A DNA stretch of 38,526 nucleotides from JAJDFU01 sp964641965 (GCA_964641965.1 CAZXLD010000048.1:1-38526); one strand, 5' to 3'. Shown: positions 1 to 8,136, numbered from the stretch's first letter. The notes: generated by a model from the sequence alone, not told the origin. A program made the numbers and translations.

Positions 1-50
1 GTTTTGAGTGGCAAATGGCAGATGGTATACGTCCCTGATATAGGTTGTCC

Positions 51-127
51 GTCCATCGTCCACCGTGCATCGTCTACCGTCCACCGTGCACCGTCTACCG
101 TCTACCGTGCACCGTCCATCGAGCATC
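51..127. repeat. Heptanucleotide tandem repeat, 11 units
   Basis: Eleven consecutive 7-bp units run without a phase break. The consensus is GTCYAYC alternating with GTGCAYC, and the last unit is GAGCATC. Units differ at only two or three positions, so the array is degenerate but strictly phased. It lies in the non-coding left edge. An open frame through it gives an artificial 7-residue peptide repeat and is not a gene. A related tract follows at 156-190, and similar heptamers carrying the TCTAC core flank argH further right. Confidence 0.85.
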
Positions 128-155
128 GCCCCCTTTGGCGCTAGTATCGCGAAGC

Positions 156-190
156 GAACATCGAATGACGAGTGGCGAGTGCCGAGTGTT
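156..190. repeat. Second degenerate heptamer tract
   Basis: Five in-phase 7-bp units can be read from 156: GAACATC, GAATGAC, GAGTGGC, GAGTGCC and GAGTGTT. They resemble the GAGCATC unit that closes the array at 51-127. The two tracts are separated by 28 bp. The rest of 1-231 shows no gene; part of a 3' region of an upstream gene could lie beyond the window. Confidence 0.55.
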
Positions 191-231
191 CGTATCGAGT
201 AGCTTGTATCACCATCAAGCCCTGGCTATCG

Positions 232-1020
232 TCAACTCTTTGGAAACCAATTCGAATCTTTGAAAACCCCCTGTAATTCCTGATACGGGATGGTAAACTC
301 AGTTGGGCCCAACGCGTAGGGAGCCACTTCATAGGCATTGTAATGCAGTAAGATGCCATCTTGGGTACAGGCAAAATTCTTAGGCAATTCAAATTTACCC
401 TCCCAAAAGAATCCAGCTTCATAAAGATCCTTGGTCGTAAGCAGTCCGCGGGACATTCGAAAATGGCGCTCGGCAATTTGAGTGAAGGTGACTGTGTCTT
501 GCAGGATATCTTTGTACGTAAGAGCACGGCCATCCCGAACCCTAAAAGTAAACAATACAGTTACGGAGTTGCCATGAGCTCCCCCCGAGTAAGAATCGTT
601 GTTTATTCGAACACTGACCAGGCTATCTCCTTCATACAATAGTTCACCGACCTGCTTACAATACCAGGAAACCGTATATTCCTCGGTTGAAGCCTTCAAA
701 AAAGTATCGTACTCCGCTACGAATTGGTTGACTGCCAAGCGAGGATCGACCAGATCTGTTCCTTTCTCTCCAAACCCAATAAGCTGACTGGAATAGTATT
801 CCAATGTATCATTAATCCGGTCACTTGCGCCAGCCCGGCCCCCATAGGCAACCGGAAGTAACAGGCTCGCGGTGGTACAAAAAGCAGAGTCCCGACCACA
901 TGCATCGGATTGAGCTACGATGGAATCACGGGTAAAGACCAATGGATCAGGTTGTATTCCGTTTGGACTGCAGCTCCATATCAGAGTCAATATTCCAAAT
1001 AAGTAGATAGCAATTTTCAT
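232..1020 (-). CDS. DUF3298/RsiV-like lipoprotein
   Basis: A 262-residue exported lipoprotein. Residues 1-16 form a hydrophobic signal and Cys17 (in LIWSCS) is the probable lipidated cysteine. The middle and C-terminal parts carry the DUF4163/DUF3298 pattern, with a NDSYSGGAHGN segment followed by a stretch resembling GRALTYKDIL. This architecture occurs in RsiV-type and PdaC-type envelope proteins. Known relatives bind lysozyme or act on peptidoglycan; whether this one does either cannot be told from sequence. It is alone on its strand, 77 bp downstream of the exonuclease gene, and its 3' end runs toward the heptamer repeats. Family assignment is fairly good, function unknown. Confidence 0.75.
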   Translation of the reverse strand: MKIAIYLFGILTLIWSCSPNGIQPDPLVFTRDSIVAQSDACGRDSAFCTTASLLLPVAYGGRAGASDRINDTLEYYSSQLIGFGEKGTDLVDPRLAVNQFVAEYDTFLKASTEEYTVSWYCKQVGELLYEGDSLVSVRINNDSYSGGAHGNSVTVLFTFRVRDGRALTYKDILQDTVTFTQIAERHFRMSRGLLTTKDLYEAGFFWEGKFELPKNFACTQDGILLHYNAYEVAPYALGPTEFTIPYQELQGVFKDSNWFPKS

Positions 1021-1097
1021 CGGGTTTCTTTAGGGATGAACGAAACAAATCCGAACAAGGAAGGATCCAGTATCTATACACAAAGAAAAACAATAAT

Positions 1098-1781
1098 TCA
1101 GTGGAATAGCGACCAGAAAGAGGAACGAAGCTGCCCCCATTTACAAATTCCCCTCTTTTCAAGCTTACCCAACAATTTGATCCATAACAAAGCGGTAATA
1201 AAAGCATCTCCGCAAGCCGTGTGCCGGTCGAAAGGGGTAATCCGATATTGATTACACAGATTGTCGAGACTTAAAGAAGAGGCCCCAGCAGAACTTACTC
1301 GTTTAGCTATAGTAGCGGTGTCCAGGACTGGATTCTTAAGCTTTCCTGCTCCCAATCGCTTCAAATGCGCATTCAGGATAGTCTGGTCGAAGCGAATATG
1401 ATGGCCAACTACAGGCCTGGATTGAATGAAGCCCAGGAGTTGTTCCAGCACAGGTCCTTCTGATGCCCCCCCATGATCCTTATTTGGCAACAATTCATGG
1501 ATGGCAATTGATTCTTCGGAAACAGCGCCCTTGTTCGCGATATATAGCTCAAGACCGTGCTCTACATAAATAGTACGGTGCTTCACCAGTACGGCTCCAA
1601 TCGATAAGATGCGATCTCTCTGGGGATTCAGTCCTGTCGTCTCAGTATCCAGGATCACCCATTCCAATTCTGACAAGAGCGCATTTCCAGGAGGATTGCC
1701 ATTCCAGGCGTACACATAGTCCGACCAAAAGGCAGGACTTTGGCTCGACTTAGCTCCTTTTTTTGATCCTTTAAAAATCAT
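1098..1781 (-). CDS. DnaQ-like 3'-5' exonuclease (DEDDh)
   Basis: A 227-residue RNase T/DnaQ-fold exonuclease. The DEDDh set is visible: Asp45 and Glu47 in ILDTETTGL, Asp132 in GHHIRFDQ, and His187 and Asp192 in RHTACGDAF. It would remove 3' nucleotides from DNA or RNA, but the substrate is not known. Its start overlaps the stop of the DUF294 gene by 4 bp (ATGA), so the two are translationally coupled. The same pair of genes is commonly found beside acetate-type symporters in Bacteroidota and Proteobacteria. That suggests a shared role in nucleotide signalling or turnover tied to carbon uptake (inference). It is too short and lacks the extra domains of a polymerase III epsilon subunit. Confidence 0.88.
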   Translation of the reverse strand: MIFKGSKKGAKSSQSPAFWSDYVYAWNGNPPGNALLSELEWVILDTETTGLNPQRDRILSIGAVLVKHRTIYVEHGLELYIANKGAVSEESIAIHELLPNKDHGGASEGPVLEQLLGFIQSRPVVGHHIRFDQTILNAHLKRLGAGKLKNPVLDTATIAKRVSSAGASSLSLDNLCNQYRITPFDRHTACGDAFITALLWIKLLGKLEKRGICKWGQLRSSFWSLFH

Positions 1782-3712
1782 CCCAGTAGTGCTAATTGAA
1801 ATCGGGTTGACAGTAAGGATTGTAATTCACGAATGGGCCGAAACGCATTTCTCAAGTTTAAGCGTTCCATTTTGGAAAGGTCTGCAGGATTAAAAAAGCG
1901 CCCGCTATCTCCCTGTTGTAGCCCACGCCACGTTCGGTATCGCATTAAAATCTCATAGGCCTCGCCGGCCTGTTCCATCAACTCTCCATAATTGGATTCC
2001 TTTGATTTCAGTGCTTCAAACCTTCGAAACGTATTGGTTATTCCCTTCAAATCGTGTTGTAAAGAAAGCAATCGGGCTGCATCCGTCAGGGGCATCATAG
2101 CTCGGGCTTTGATATCAAATTGGTCCTTGTGCTCGCCTGTGCGTTCCACCATAAAATTTCGGAAAAAAGTTAGTGGAGGCGGGTTCTCCATGGCATTCTT
2201 AGCCAAATAAGACAGAAATCGGCTTTCTTGCTGCAAGAGTTCGGAAATGTGGTTACTTAATTGCATAGCCAAATAGCTGTCCCCGTAGACTGAACGAAAA
2301 TCAAAAAAGATCGTGCTATGCAATATGGCTTTTGGGGTAGGTTCCAATATCCATTGGCTAAATTGACGCTTCCATTCCTGTACAGATAGACACCAATTGG
2401 GATTGCCGGCCATCATCTCGGCCGGACAATATTCGAATCCGGCTTCGTCCAGGAATTGATTCACCAATCTGGTAAAAGGTAGGAATTGATCTCGTTCTTG
2501 TTCCAGTTCTTCTCCCTTGAACCGGGTGTCAAAGATAAGTGCGTTATCCTGGTCGGTGCGCAGGAGCTGCTCTCCCCTTCCCTGACTGCCAAGAGCTAAC
2601 CAGCAAAAGGGTACATCCGGAGGAGTTTGGCCACGATTGGCCAACTGTTCCAACGCAAGTTCGATACAGCGGCGGGTTATTGCATCCGTAATGGAGGTAA
2701 TGATGGTAGCGATATACGGAATGGTAACCTCTTGTTCCAGGTAATTATGCAGCAAGGACTCACTTCTTATTCGGATTTCCCTGAGCTGGTCTGTACTTGT
2801 AGCGCGTTTTATCTCCCGAATAAAGATAGCAGGGTGGTTACCTTGGAGTAGGAGAAGATCGTGTTCCGATATGATACCCACCACTGCACTCTGATCGGTT
2901 CCATCCTGGGTTAGGCAAAGATGATGAATCTGGTATTTTACCATGGCTATCTGAGCCTCTGCAGCCGTGAGTCCTGTTTGCAAGGTGATAACCGGGCTAC
3001 TCATCAGCTCAGACACCGGTGCCGTAATCGGAAGCTGCCCGGTTACCACCCCCCGACGAAAATCTTTATCGGTAATTATGCCTACCGGATGGTGTTGTTG
3101 ATTGGTCACAATAATAGAGCCTACATTTTCAGATACCATGATTTGAGCGGCTTGCTGAAGGGTATTTTGTTGGGTACAGGTAACCGGTGCCTTAGAATGC
3201 TCTATCAATTGTATTTCACCCAGGTCGGTAAAAGCGCCTCCTGTCGAAGGGTGAAAAGCATGTCCCTCCGCTTTGCCGAGTCCCAGCTTTGTGGTTGGAT
3301 GGGTCGCCAGCGAACCGGCAAGAAAAAGACCGATTCCCGCCTGCTCTACCGCCAATTTCTTGAGCTGCTCTACCTTTAAAGCATAGACCAAGGAATCCTC
3401 TGCTGCTTCCGCTGTAAGCGCATACGGCTCCCCCACCAACAACGGCCGAAGTCCAAACAGATCACCTTCATCATATTGATCCACAAGCACCTTTCCCCCT
3501 AATTGGCCATCAAACAGGTGGATGGCTCCCTCTCGAACGACAAAGATTCGATCTCCAGGTTGGCCTCCTTTGCGGAAAAGCACCTCTCCTTTGGGCAAAT
3601 ACCGGACTTCTGCATGCCTGGCCAGCCTAAGCAGTTCTACCTCTCCGATGAGGTTGAAAGGTGGAAAACGGCCAAGAAAATCCGCAATCCGCATTGGAAT
3701 GATATTACTCAT
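1778..3712 (-). CDS. cNMP-binding, CBS-pair, DUF294 nucleotidyltransferase-like protein
   Basis: A 644-residue soluble protein with four parts. A cyclic-nucleotide-binding beta-roll spans about 20-140 and a CBS pair about 175-290 (GIITDKDFRRG and GIISEHDLLLL mark the two repeats). A DUF294 nucleotidyltransferase-like domain follows at about 310-450 and the DUF294 C-terminal helical domain at about 470-630. The nucleotidyltransferase signature is intact, with GSQGRGE at 375-381 and DQD at 387-389. The family resembles the GlnD-type nucleotidyltransferase core, but the target is unknown. It is divergent from arsR across a 74-bp gap and coupled to the exonuclease downstream. The cNMP and CBS modules suggest it senses nucleotide state while the neighbouring locus handles short-chain acids. 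Confidence 0.88.
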   Translation of the reverse strand: MSNIIPMRIADFLGRFPPFNLIGEVELLRLARHAEVRYLPKGEVLFRKGGQPGDRIFVVREGAIHLFDGQLGGKVLVDQYDEGDLFGLRPLLVGEPYALTAEAAEDSLVYALKVEQLKKLAVEQAGIGLFLAGSLATHPTTKLGLGKAEGHAFHPSTGGAFTDLGEIQLIEHSKAPVTCTQQNTLQQAAQIMVSENVGSIIVTNQQHHPVGIITDKDFRRGVVTGQLPITAPVSELMSSPVITLQTGLTAAEAQIAMVKYQIHHLCLTQDGTDQSAVVGIISEHDLLLLQGNHPAIFIREIKRATSTDQLREIRIRSESLLHNYLEQEVTIPYIATIITSITDAITRRCIELALEQLANRGQTPPDVPFCWLALGSQGRGEQLLRTDQDNALIFDTRFKGEELEQERDQFLPFTRLVNQFLDEAGFEYCPAEMMAGNPNWCLSVQEWKRQFSQWILEPTPKAILHSTIFFDFRSVYGDSYLAMQLSNHISELLQQESRFLSYLAKNAMENPPPLTFFRNFMVERTGEHKDQFDIKARAMMPLTDAARLLSLQHDLKGITNTFRRFEALKSKESNYGELMEQAGEAYEILMRYRTWRGLQQGDSGRFFNPADLSKMERLNLRNAFRPIRELQSLLSTRFQLALLG

Positions 3713-3759
3713 TGTATTTTTATGGGCCAGGAACTTATTAGTACGTATAGATAGTTACA

Positions 3760-3775
3760 TTTATCAATAGATAAA
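3760..3775. promoter_or_regulatory. Inverted repeat in the DUF294-arsR divergent gap
   Basis: TTTATCAATAGATAAA is a perfect inverted repeat (TTTATC, 4-nt spacer, GATAAA) ending 11 bp before the arsR start. The word ATAGATA occurs at 3747-3753 and again at 3767-3773, exactly 20 bp apart or about two helical turns. This suits an autoregulatory operator for a dimeric winged-helix protein. Binding is inferred, not shown. Confidence 0.45.
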
Positions 3776-3786
3776 AAGTCGCAGCA

Positions 3787-4077
3787 ATGAAGTCCCATTT
3801 TAATGAAGATTTTCTAGAGAACAGTACAGAAACCCTTCGGGCCATTGCTCACCCCATCCGCTTAGCTATTATCGATTTATTGTTTACTAACGGGGAAATG
3901 AATGTTACGGATATCTATACCAAATTGCAAATAGAACAGGCTATTGCTTCCCATCACCTTCGTATTCTCAAAAATAAGGAGGTCGTACAAGTGAAGCGCG
4001 ATGGAAAAAACTCCCTGTACAACCTCCGCTCCGATATTTTCCACGACATAGTCAAAACCTTAATCCAGGTTATCTAG
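3787..4077 (+). CDS. ArsR-family winged-helix regulator
   Basis: A 96-residue stand-alone winged-helix protein of the ArsR/SmtB class. The N-terminal helix (LRAIAHPIRLAIIDLL) and recognition helix region (SHHLRILKNKEVV, followed by the wing RDGKNSLYNL) match the family well. The metal-binding ELCVCDL box of ArsR/SmtB sensors is absent: the matching segment reads MNVTDIYTKL and has no cysteine. It is therefore unlikely to sense metals. It lies between the divergent DUF294 gene and the porin/symporter genes. A role controlling acid uptake and activation is inferred from position and from AT-rich palindromes at its own, the porin and the acs promoters. Homologous small ArsR proteins often accompany this symporter cluster in Bacteroidota. 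Confidence 0.85.
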   Translation: MKSHFNEDFLENSTETLRAIAHPIRLAIIDLLFTNGEMNVTDIYTKLQIEQAIASHHLRILKNKEVVQVKRDGKNSLYNLRSDIFHDIVKTLIQVI

Positions 4078-4135
4078 CACCTCCTTCCCTCGCTTAGATA
4101 ACCCTGTTCCCAAACTTGTTTTGCGAATTCAGGGC

Positions 4136-4172
4136 CCCACCAAATTTTGGTGGGCGAGAAAGAATTTTCGCC
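4136..4172 (+). other. Two overlapping hairpins between arsR and the porin promoter
   Basis: CCCACCAAA (4136-4144) and TTTGGTGGG (4146-4154) form a near-continuous inverted repeat around one T. A second stem pairs GGCGAGAA (4153-4160) with TTTTCGCC (4165-4172), with one G-U pair and an AGAA loop. The stems share two G residues, so they cannot both form fully. No run of T follows immediately, so this is a poor classical terminator. It may end arsR transcription or act as a regulatory switch in a longer transcript. Confidence 0.45.
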
Positions 4173-4177
4173 ATTTA

Positions 4178-4209
4178 TTTGTAGATATATACATAACTAT
4201 ATACTTTAG
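4178..4209 (+). promoter_or_regulatory. Putative porin promoter with internal palindromic operator
   Basis: A Bacteroidota-type -33 TTTG lies at 4178-4181. A -7 box TACTTTAG (one mismatch to TAnnTTTG) lies at 4202-4209, leaving a 20-bp spacer. Within the spacer is the inverted repeat ATATA, six bases, TATAT (4187-4202). An operator here would block sigma binding directly. The placement parallels the acs promoter. The boxes are seen; the repressor identity is inferred. Confidence 0.5.
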
Positions 4210-4271
4210 TTGGCAGTGAGCGTATTCCCTTAAAAGTCAACCGAACTAAAAACCGCCCTTAACCTGCCATC

Positions 4272-5567
4272 ATGCAAACAAAAAACGTACGCTATCTATT
4301 CGCTCTCTTGCTGCTCTGCCTGACTTTAGGTGTGCACAGTCAGGAAATCCAGCCGGAGGAGGAAAAGTCCTACTTTCCTCTGGTGCTCAAACTCAATAAA
4401 TCCGGTAGCAATTACATCCGATTTATCATTTGGCACCAACAATGGCTACAAACCAACAATCTAAAAGCACCGGGCGACCTTCAGGTCTCAACCTTAATCA
4501 GGCGTTCCAGGTTTCTGGCTTATTCCGAACTTGCGGGCCGAGTTTTGATCCTGACCCACTTCGGGCTAAATGGGCTGACCCCAAACAACCTGACCAGCCT
4601 GGGCAATAATGGGAATTCAGCCCAACTCTTTTTACATGGTGCCTGGGTAGAATTCAAGGTAATCCCAGAAGTTTATATTGGAGGCGGTCTGCATTATTGG
4701 AAAGGCTTGACCCGACTTGCCAATCAGAGTACTCTAAATTTCATGACGCTGGACAATACCCGCCCCTTCGTCCATTGGCATTCCCTCGCTGTCACCGATC
4801 AATTTGCCCGTCACCTGGGCATTTATGCCAAAGGAGCTATCGGAAATTTCGACTATCGGGTAGCCTGGAACAACCCAGGCAGAAACGGTCTTCAAAACGA
4901 CCGGGCAACCAATCCCGTCGACTCGATCGTGTACAACGGATTTTCTATCCCCAACGAAGATGGGAATCCTGTAGGCAATTCTATTTTCGAGGGCTATTTC
5001 CGATACAACTTCTGGGACAAGGAATCCGTCAAATTGCCATATGCAGTTGGAAGCTATTTGGGGTCCAAGCGAATCCTGGCTATAGGTGCCGGTTTTTTTG
5101 CGCATCCCAATGGGCTATTCAATTTTCAGGATAATGAACTCAATGGCGGCGACCACCTAAGTGCCTTTCACTTTGCGTTCGACGCCTTTTTAGATACCCC
5201 TATCGGCGAGCAGGACAACGGTACCTGTCTGAATGCCTATTTCTCCTACATGCACTATGACTATGGCCAAAACTACGTCAGCCGTTGGGCGGGTACTGGA
5301 AATGTCCTTTATGGCCAGCTTGGTTTTAAGCTATTTAAGCTTCCCCTAATGCCCTACTTGGCATATCAATGGGCTACCTATGACGGCTTTAACGATAATG
5401 TAAATGCTTTTGATGCAGGTATCAATTATTTCATCAAAGGGCACAATGCCAAGCTCACTCTGGAGTATCACAGCATTATGAATGATCCGCGTGAATCCCC
5501 ATTGGGTAGCGATGGCAACCCGATCGGCCTACAACAGATCCGCCTTCAAGCACACATTTTTCTCTGA
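4272..5567 (+). CDS. Outer-membrane porin of the acid-uptake locus
   Basis: A 431-residue secreted protein with a Sec signal peptide (about residues 1-23, ending near GVHSQ). The rest alternates short polar and aromatic stretches typical of a transmembrane beta-barrel and finishes with QIRLQAHIFL. That is an amphipathic strand with a terminal aromatic-hydrophobic end suited to Bam recognition. It is probably a passive channel bringing small organic acids across the outer membrane. It begins the gene run that continues 39 bp later with the DUF4212 symporter subunit. Its promoter region carries an AT-rich palindrome. Specific substrate and barrel strand number cannot be read from the sequence. 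Confidence 0.75.
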   Translation: MQTKNVRYLFALLLLCLTLGVHSQEIQPEEEKSYFPLVLKLNKSGSNYIRFIIWHQQWLQTNNLKAPGDLQVSTLIRRSRFLAYSELAGRVLILTHFGLNGLTPNNLTSLGNNGNSAQLFLHGAWVEFKVIPEVYIGGGLHYWKGLTRLANQSTLNFMTLDNTRPFVHWHSLAVTDQFARHLGIYAKGAIGNFDYRVAWNNPGRNGLQNDRATNPVDSIVYNGFSIPNEDGNPVGNSIFEGYFRYNFWDKESVKLPYAVGSYLGSKRILAIGAGFFAHPNGLFNFQDNELNGGDHLSAFHFAFDAFLDTPIGEQDNGTCLNAYFSYMHYDYGQNYVSRWAGTGNVLYGQLGFKLFKLPLMPYLAYQWATYDGFNDNVNAFDAGINYFIKGHNAKLTLEYHSIMNDPRESPLGSDGNPIGLQQIRLQAHIFL

Positions 5568-5606
5568 TCCTAAATCCTCCTTTTTTCTATTGAAAAAGCA
5601 ACAATC

Positions 5607-5864
5607 ATGAATCAATTTGACAAAACGGCCTACTGGAGAGAAAACATCCGGTATGTGCTCATTCTACTTTCTATCTGGTTTCTGGCATCCTTTGTCCTGG
5701 GCATCTTCTTCGTCGAACAAGTCAATACCGTTCGGATCGGTGGTGCCAAACTCGGATTCTGGTTTGCCCACCAGGGCTCTATCTATGTTTTCGTTGTCTT
5801 GATTTTCGTCTACGTCTGGCTGATGAACAAGTTGGATCAGAAATACGACGTGAACGAACAATAG
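5607..5864 (+). CDS. DUF4212 small symporter subunit
   Basis: An 85-residue membrane protein with two transmembrane helices (about 14-33 and 50-72) and the typical N-terminal YWRENIRYV motif of DUF4212. These proteins are encoded directly upstream of VC_2705-type sodium/solute symporters and are regarded as their small subunit. Here the symporter gene follows after 30 bp. The C-terminus is short and charged. It probably helps assembly or stability of the symporter in the inner membrane. Confidence 0.9.
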   Translation: MNQFDKTAYWRENIRYVLILLSIWFLASFVLGIFFVEQVNTVRIGGAKLGFWFAHQGSIYVFVVLIFVYVWLMNKLDQKYDVNEQ

Positions 5865-5894
5865 TTACCTACCTAACCGCTAAAAACAAAAAAC

Positions 5895-7595
5895 ATGAGT
5901 GTTCAAATATGGACTTTTATAATAGTGGGACTCACCTTTGCCTTGTACATCGGTATTGCAATCTGGTCGAGGGCCGGATCCACTTCTGAATTTTACGTTG
6001 CCGGAGGCGGGGTGCACCCGGTAGCCAACGGGATGGCTACTGCGGCCGACTGGATGTCTGCTGCTTCATTTATATCTATGGCCGGCCTGATCTCTTTTAT
6101 GGGTTATGATGGAGGGGTCTTCCTTATGGGCTGGACTGGAGGTTATGTACTGCTTGCCCTGCTCCTAGCACCTTACTTGCGAAAATTCGGGAAGTTTACC
6201 GTGCCCGATTTCATCGGCGATCGCTACTATTCCAATGTAGCCAGAACCGTAGCAGTAGTATGTGCCATTCTGGTTTCCTTTACCTATGTAGCCGGCCAGA
6301 TGCGTGGTGTAGGGGTCGTATTTTCTCGCTTTTTGGAAGTGGATATCAATTTGGGCGTGGTTATCGGTATGATCATTGTTCTTTTCTATGCGGTATTGGG
6401 AGGGATGAAGGGTATTACCTATACTCAGGTGGCACAATACTGTGTGCTGATCTTTGCCTACATGGTACCTGCCTTTTTTATTTCAATGACAATGACCGGG
6501 AATGCAATCCCTCAACTCGGTTTCATCTCTGACCTCTCTGCCGAACCGGGAACAGCCCTGCTGGATAAACTGGATGGCCTCAACCGGGAATTGGGCTTTG
6601 CCGAGTACATGGACGGGTCCAAGTCCATGATCGACGTATTTGCCATTACTTTTGCTCTCATGGTGGGTACTGCGGGCCTTCCGCACGTGATTGTGCGCTT
6701 CTTTACCGTACCCAAAGTAAGCGACGCCCGAAAATCAGCTGGGTATGCGTTGCTTTTCATAGCCATTTTATACACCACAGCACCCGCTATTGCTGCATTT
6801 GCCCGTACCAATCTGATCAATACGGTTTCTGAAAAAGAATATACTGCCATGCCGGAATGGTTTACCAAATGGGAGGAGACCGGCTTGCTCACCTTTAACG
6901 ATAAAAATAGCGACGGTTTGATTCAGTATGTGGCTGACCCCGGGGTAAATGAATTGATCATTGACCAGGATATCATGGTGTTGGCTAATCCGGAGATTGC
7001 GCAGCTACCCAGTTGGGTGATCGCTCTTGTAGCAGCAGGCGGATTAGCAGCGGCACTTTCTACGGCAGCCGGCTTGTTATTGGTTATTTCAACAGCTATT
7101 TCTCGCGACTTGATCAAGATGCAAATCCAGCCGGATATCAGTGAACGGGCTGAATTGAGATGGGCGCGGATAGGGGCTGTATTTGCCGTACTTGTAGCCG
7201 GCTATTTTGGAATAAATCCACCGGGATTCGTGGCAGCGACAGTGGCATTAGCCTTTGGATTAGCCGCCGCTTCTTTCTTTCCGGCCATTGTCCTTGGCAT
7301 TTTTGATAAACGCATGAACCGCGAAGGCGCCATCGCCGGAATGGTCGTAGGTATTACGCTCATGTTTGCCTATATGGCCGTATTCAAATTAGGCTGGTTT
7401 GTAGATGAGGTCCCTCCCTCTTCTTCCTGGTGGTTTGGGATATCACCTGAAGGCTTCGGCACGGTAGCTTGCGCAGTCAACCTAATCGTATCCATGGTAG
7501 TCTCTCGGCTTACCCCGGCTCCTCCGCCGGAAGTACAGGATATTGTGGAAGACATCCGGATTCCAAGAGGTGCAGAAGCAGCTCATGCCCATTAA
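5895..7595 (+). CDS. Sodium:solute symporter, acetate-type (SSS family, VC_2705 type)
   Basis: A 566-residue inner-membrane transporter of the sodium:solute symporter family with about 12-13 hydrophobic helices. The early segments (EFYVAGGGVHPVANGMATAADWMSA is recognisable around residues 32-56) and the later GTAGLPHVIVRFFTVP are hallmarks of the ActP/VC_2705 branch, which takes up acetate, propionate or similar monocarboxylates with Na+. It follows its DUF4212 partner and precedes two small membrane-protein genes and the sensor kinase. Synthetase genes for acetate and propionate lie in the same locus, which supports the substrate class. It differs from the kinase-fused symporter domain encoded downstream, which probably senses rather than supplies substrate. 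Confidence 0.92.
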   Translation: MSVQIWTFIIVGLTFALYIGIAIWSRAGSTSEFYVAGGGVHPVANGMATAADWMSAASFISMAGLISFMGYDGGVFLMGWTGGYVLLALLLAPYLRKFGKFTVPDFIGDRYYSNVARTVAVVCAILVSFTYVAGQMRGVGVVFSRFLEVDINLGVVIGMIIVLFYAVLGGMKGITYTQVAQYCVLIFAYMVPAFFISMTMTGNAIPQLGFISDLSAEPGTALLDKLDGLNRELGFAEYMDGSKSMIDVFAITFALMVGTAGLPHVIVRFFTVPKVSDARKSAGYALLFIAILYTTAPAIAAFARTNLINTVSEKEYTAMPEWFTKWEETGLLTFNDKNSDGLIQYVADPGVNELIIDQDIMVLANPEIAQLPSWVIALVAAGGLAAALSTAAGLLLVISTAISRDLIKMQIQPDISERAELRWARIGAVFAVLVAGYFGINPPGFVAATVALAFGLAAASFFPAIVLGIFDKRMNREGAIAGMVVGITLMFAYMAVFKLGWFVDEVPPSSSWWFGISPEGFGTVACAVNLIVSMVVSRLTPAPPPEVQDIVEDIRIPRGAEAAHAH

Positions 7596-7628
7596 TTTCG
7601 AATCACCACAAGCAAAAACAGAAAAATC

Positions 7629-7850
7629 ATGAAGACACCGTATTCAATTAGTCAAAAAGGGTCAGATTTCATTGTAGCTGGCTATATCATAGCTACCCTT
7701 TTCATACGATTTTGGATTGAACCTCAGCTGTTGGGTAATCTTTGGCTATCTATCGCTCTTGGGCTTTTCGCTTTGCTTTTCTTATGGGCGCTTATCAAAA
7801 CCAAGATCCTTCAACCTGGATTGCTCAACCTGCAGGATAGAATCCGCTGA
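7629..7850 (+). CDS. Small two-helix membrane protein
   Basis: A 73-residue protein with two predicted transmembrane helices (about 13-29 and 37-57) and a basic C-terminal tail. It starts 33 bp after the symporter stop and ends before a hairpin/T-run, so it is the last gene of the porin-DUF4212-symporter transcript if the terminator works. I do not recognise the family. Position suggests an accessory subunit of the symporter complex. The composition matches its neighbours. Confidence 0.65.
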   Translation: MKTPYSISQKGSDFIVAGYIIATLFIRFWIEPQLLGNLWLSIALGLFALLFLWALIKTKILQPGLLNLQDRIR

Positions 7851-7900
7851 TGAAATCTGAAGATTAACCTATACGTTCACTACGCTTTCATTAACTTAAG

Positions 7901-7929
7901 CTCCCTTCTTAAAGGAGGGGAGTTTTTTT
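7901..7929 (+). terminator. Rho-independent terminator or attenuator abutting the next start codon
   Basis: The stem pairs CTCCCTTCTT (7901-7910) with AGGAGGGGAG (7913-7922), including two G-U pairs. The inner A-T pairs probably open to form the loop. Seven T follow (7923-7929). The very next base begins the ATG of the 68-residue gene. The right arm also contains AGGAGG, 11 bp before that ATG, so folding would hide any Shine-Dalgarno contact. Confidence 0.75.
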
Positions 7930-8136
7930 ATGAACCGAGCCGAAAAACATACCAAACTGCTTCTGGTCTCTGGTCTTGCATTACTTCTTTTCAATGCGCC
8001 GCTACTGTTCATTTGGAACAATGGGCAAACCATTGGAAAGGTCCCCATTTTGTACGTTTACTTGTTTGCGAGTTGGCTATTGATCATTGTATTGACAGCC
8101 TGGTTGGCTAATCGGAGGGTAAAAAAACTTCCTTAA
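7930..8136 (+). CDS. Small membrane protein upstream of the sensor kinase
   Basis: A 68-residue protein with two hydrophobic helices (about 10-28 and 40-60) and basic ends (NRAEKHTK at the start, NRRVKKLP at the end). It ends 4 bp before the kinase start, so the two are almost certainly co-transcribed and perhaps co-translated. Its ATG touches the T-run of a terminator-like hairpin, so read-through or a promoter inside the upstream gene is needed to express it. Family not recognised. It may be an accessory subunit of the kinase's transporter domain, like DUF4212 for the true symporter. Confidence 0.65.
   Translation: MNRAEKHTKLLLVSGLALLLFNAPLLFIWNNGQTIGKVPILYVYLFASWLLIIVLTAWLANRRVKKLP

Noticed and set aside
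51..190. CRISPR array
   Set aside because: The units are 7 bp with no spacers and no cas genes are present in the window.
45..263. Open frame with 7-residue repeats through the left-edge array
   Set aside because: It is a by-product of the 7-bp DNA repeat (7 bp x 3 = 21 bp = 7 codons). The composition (Pro, Cys, Arg, Tyr) is unlike the neighbouring proteins.
3787..4077. Metal-responsive arsenic or zinc resistance regulator
   Set aside because: No cysteine or histidine metal box is present, and no resistance genes are nearby.
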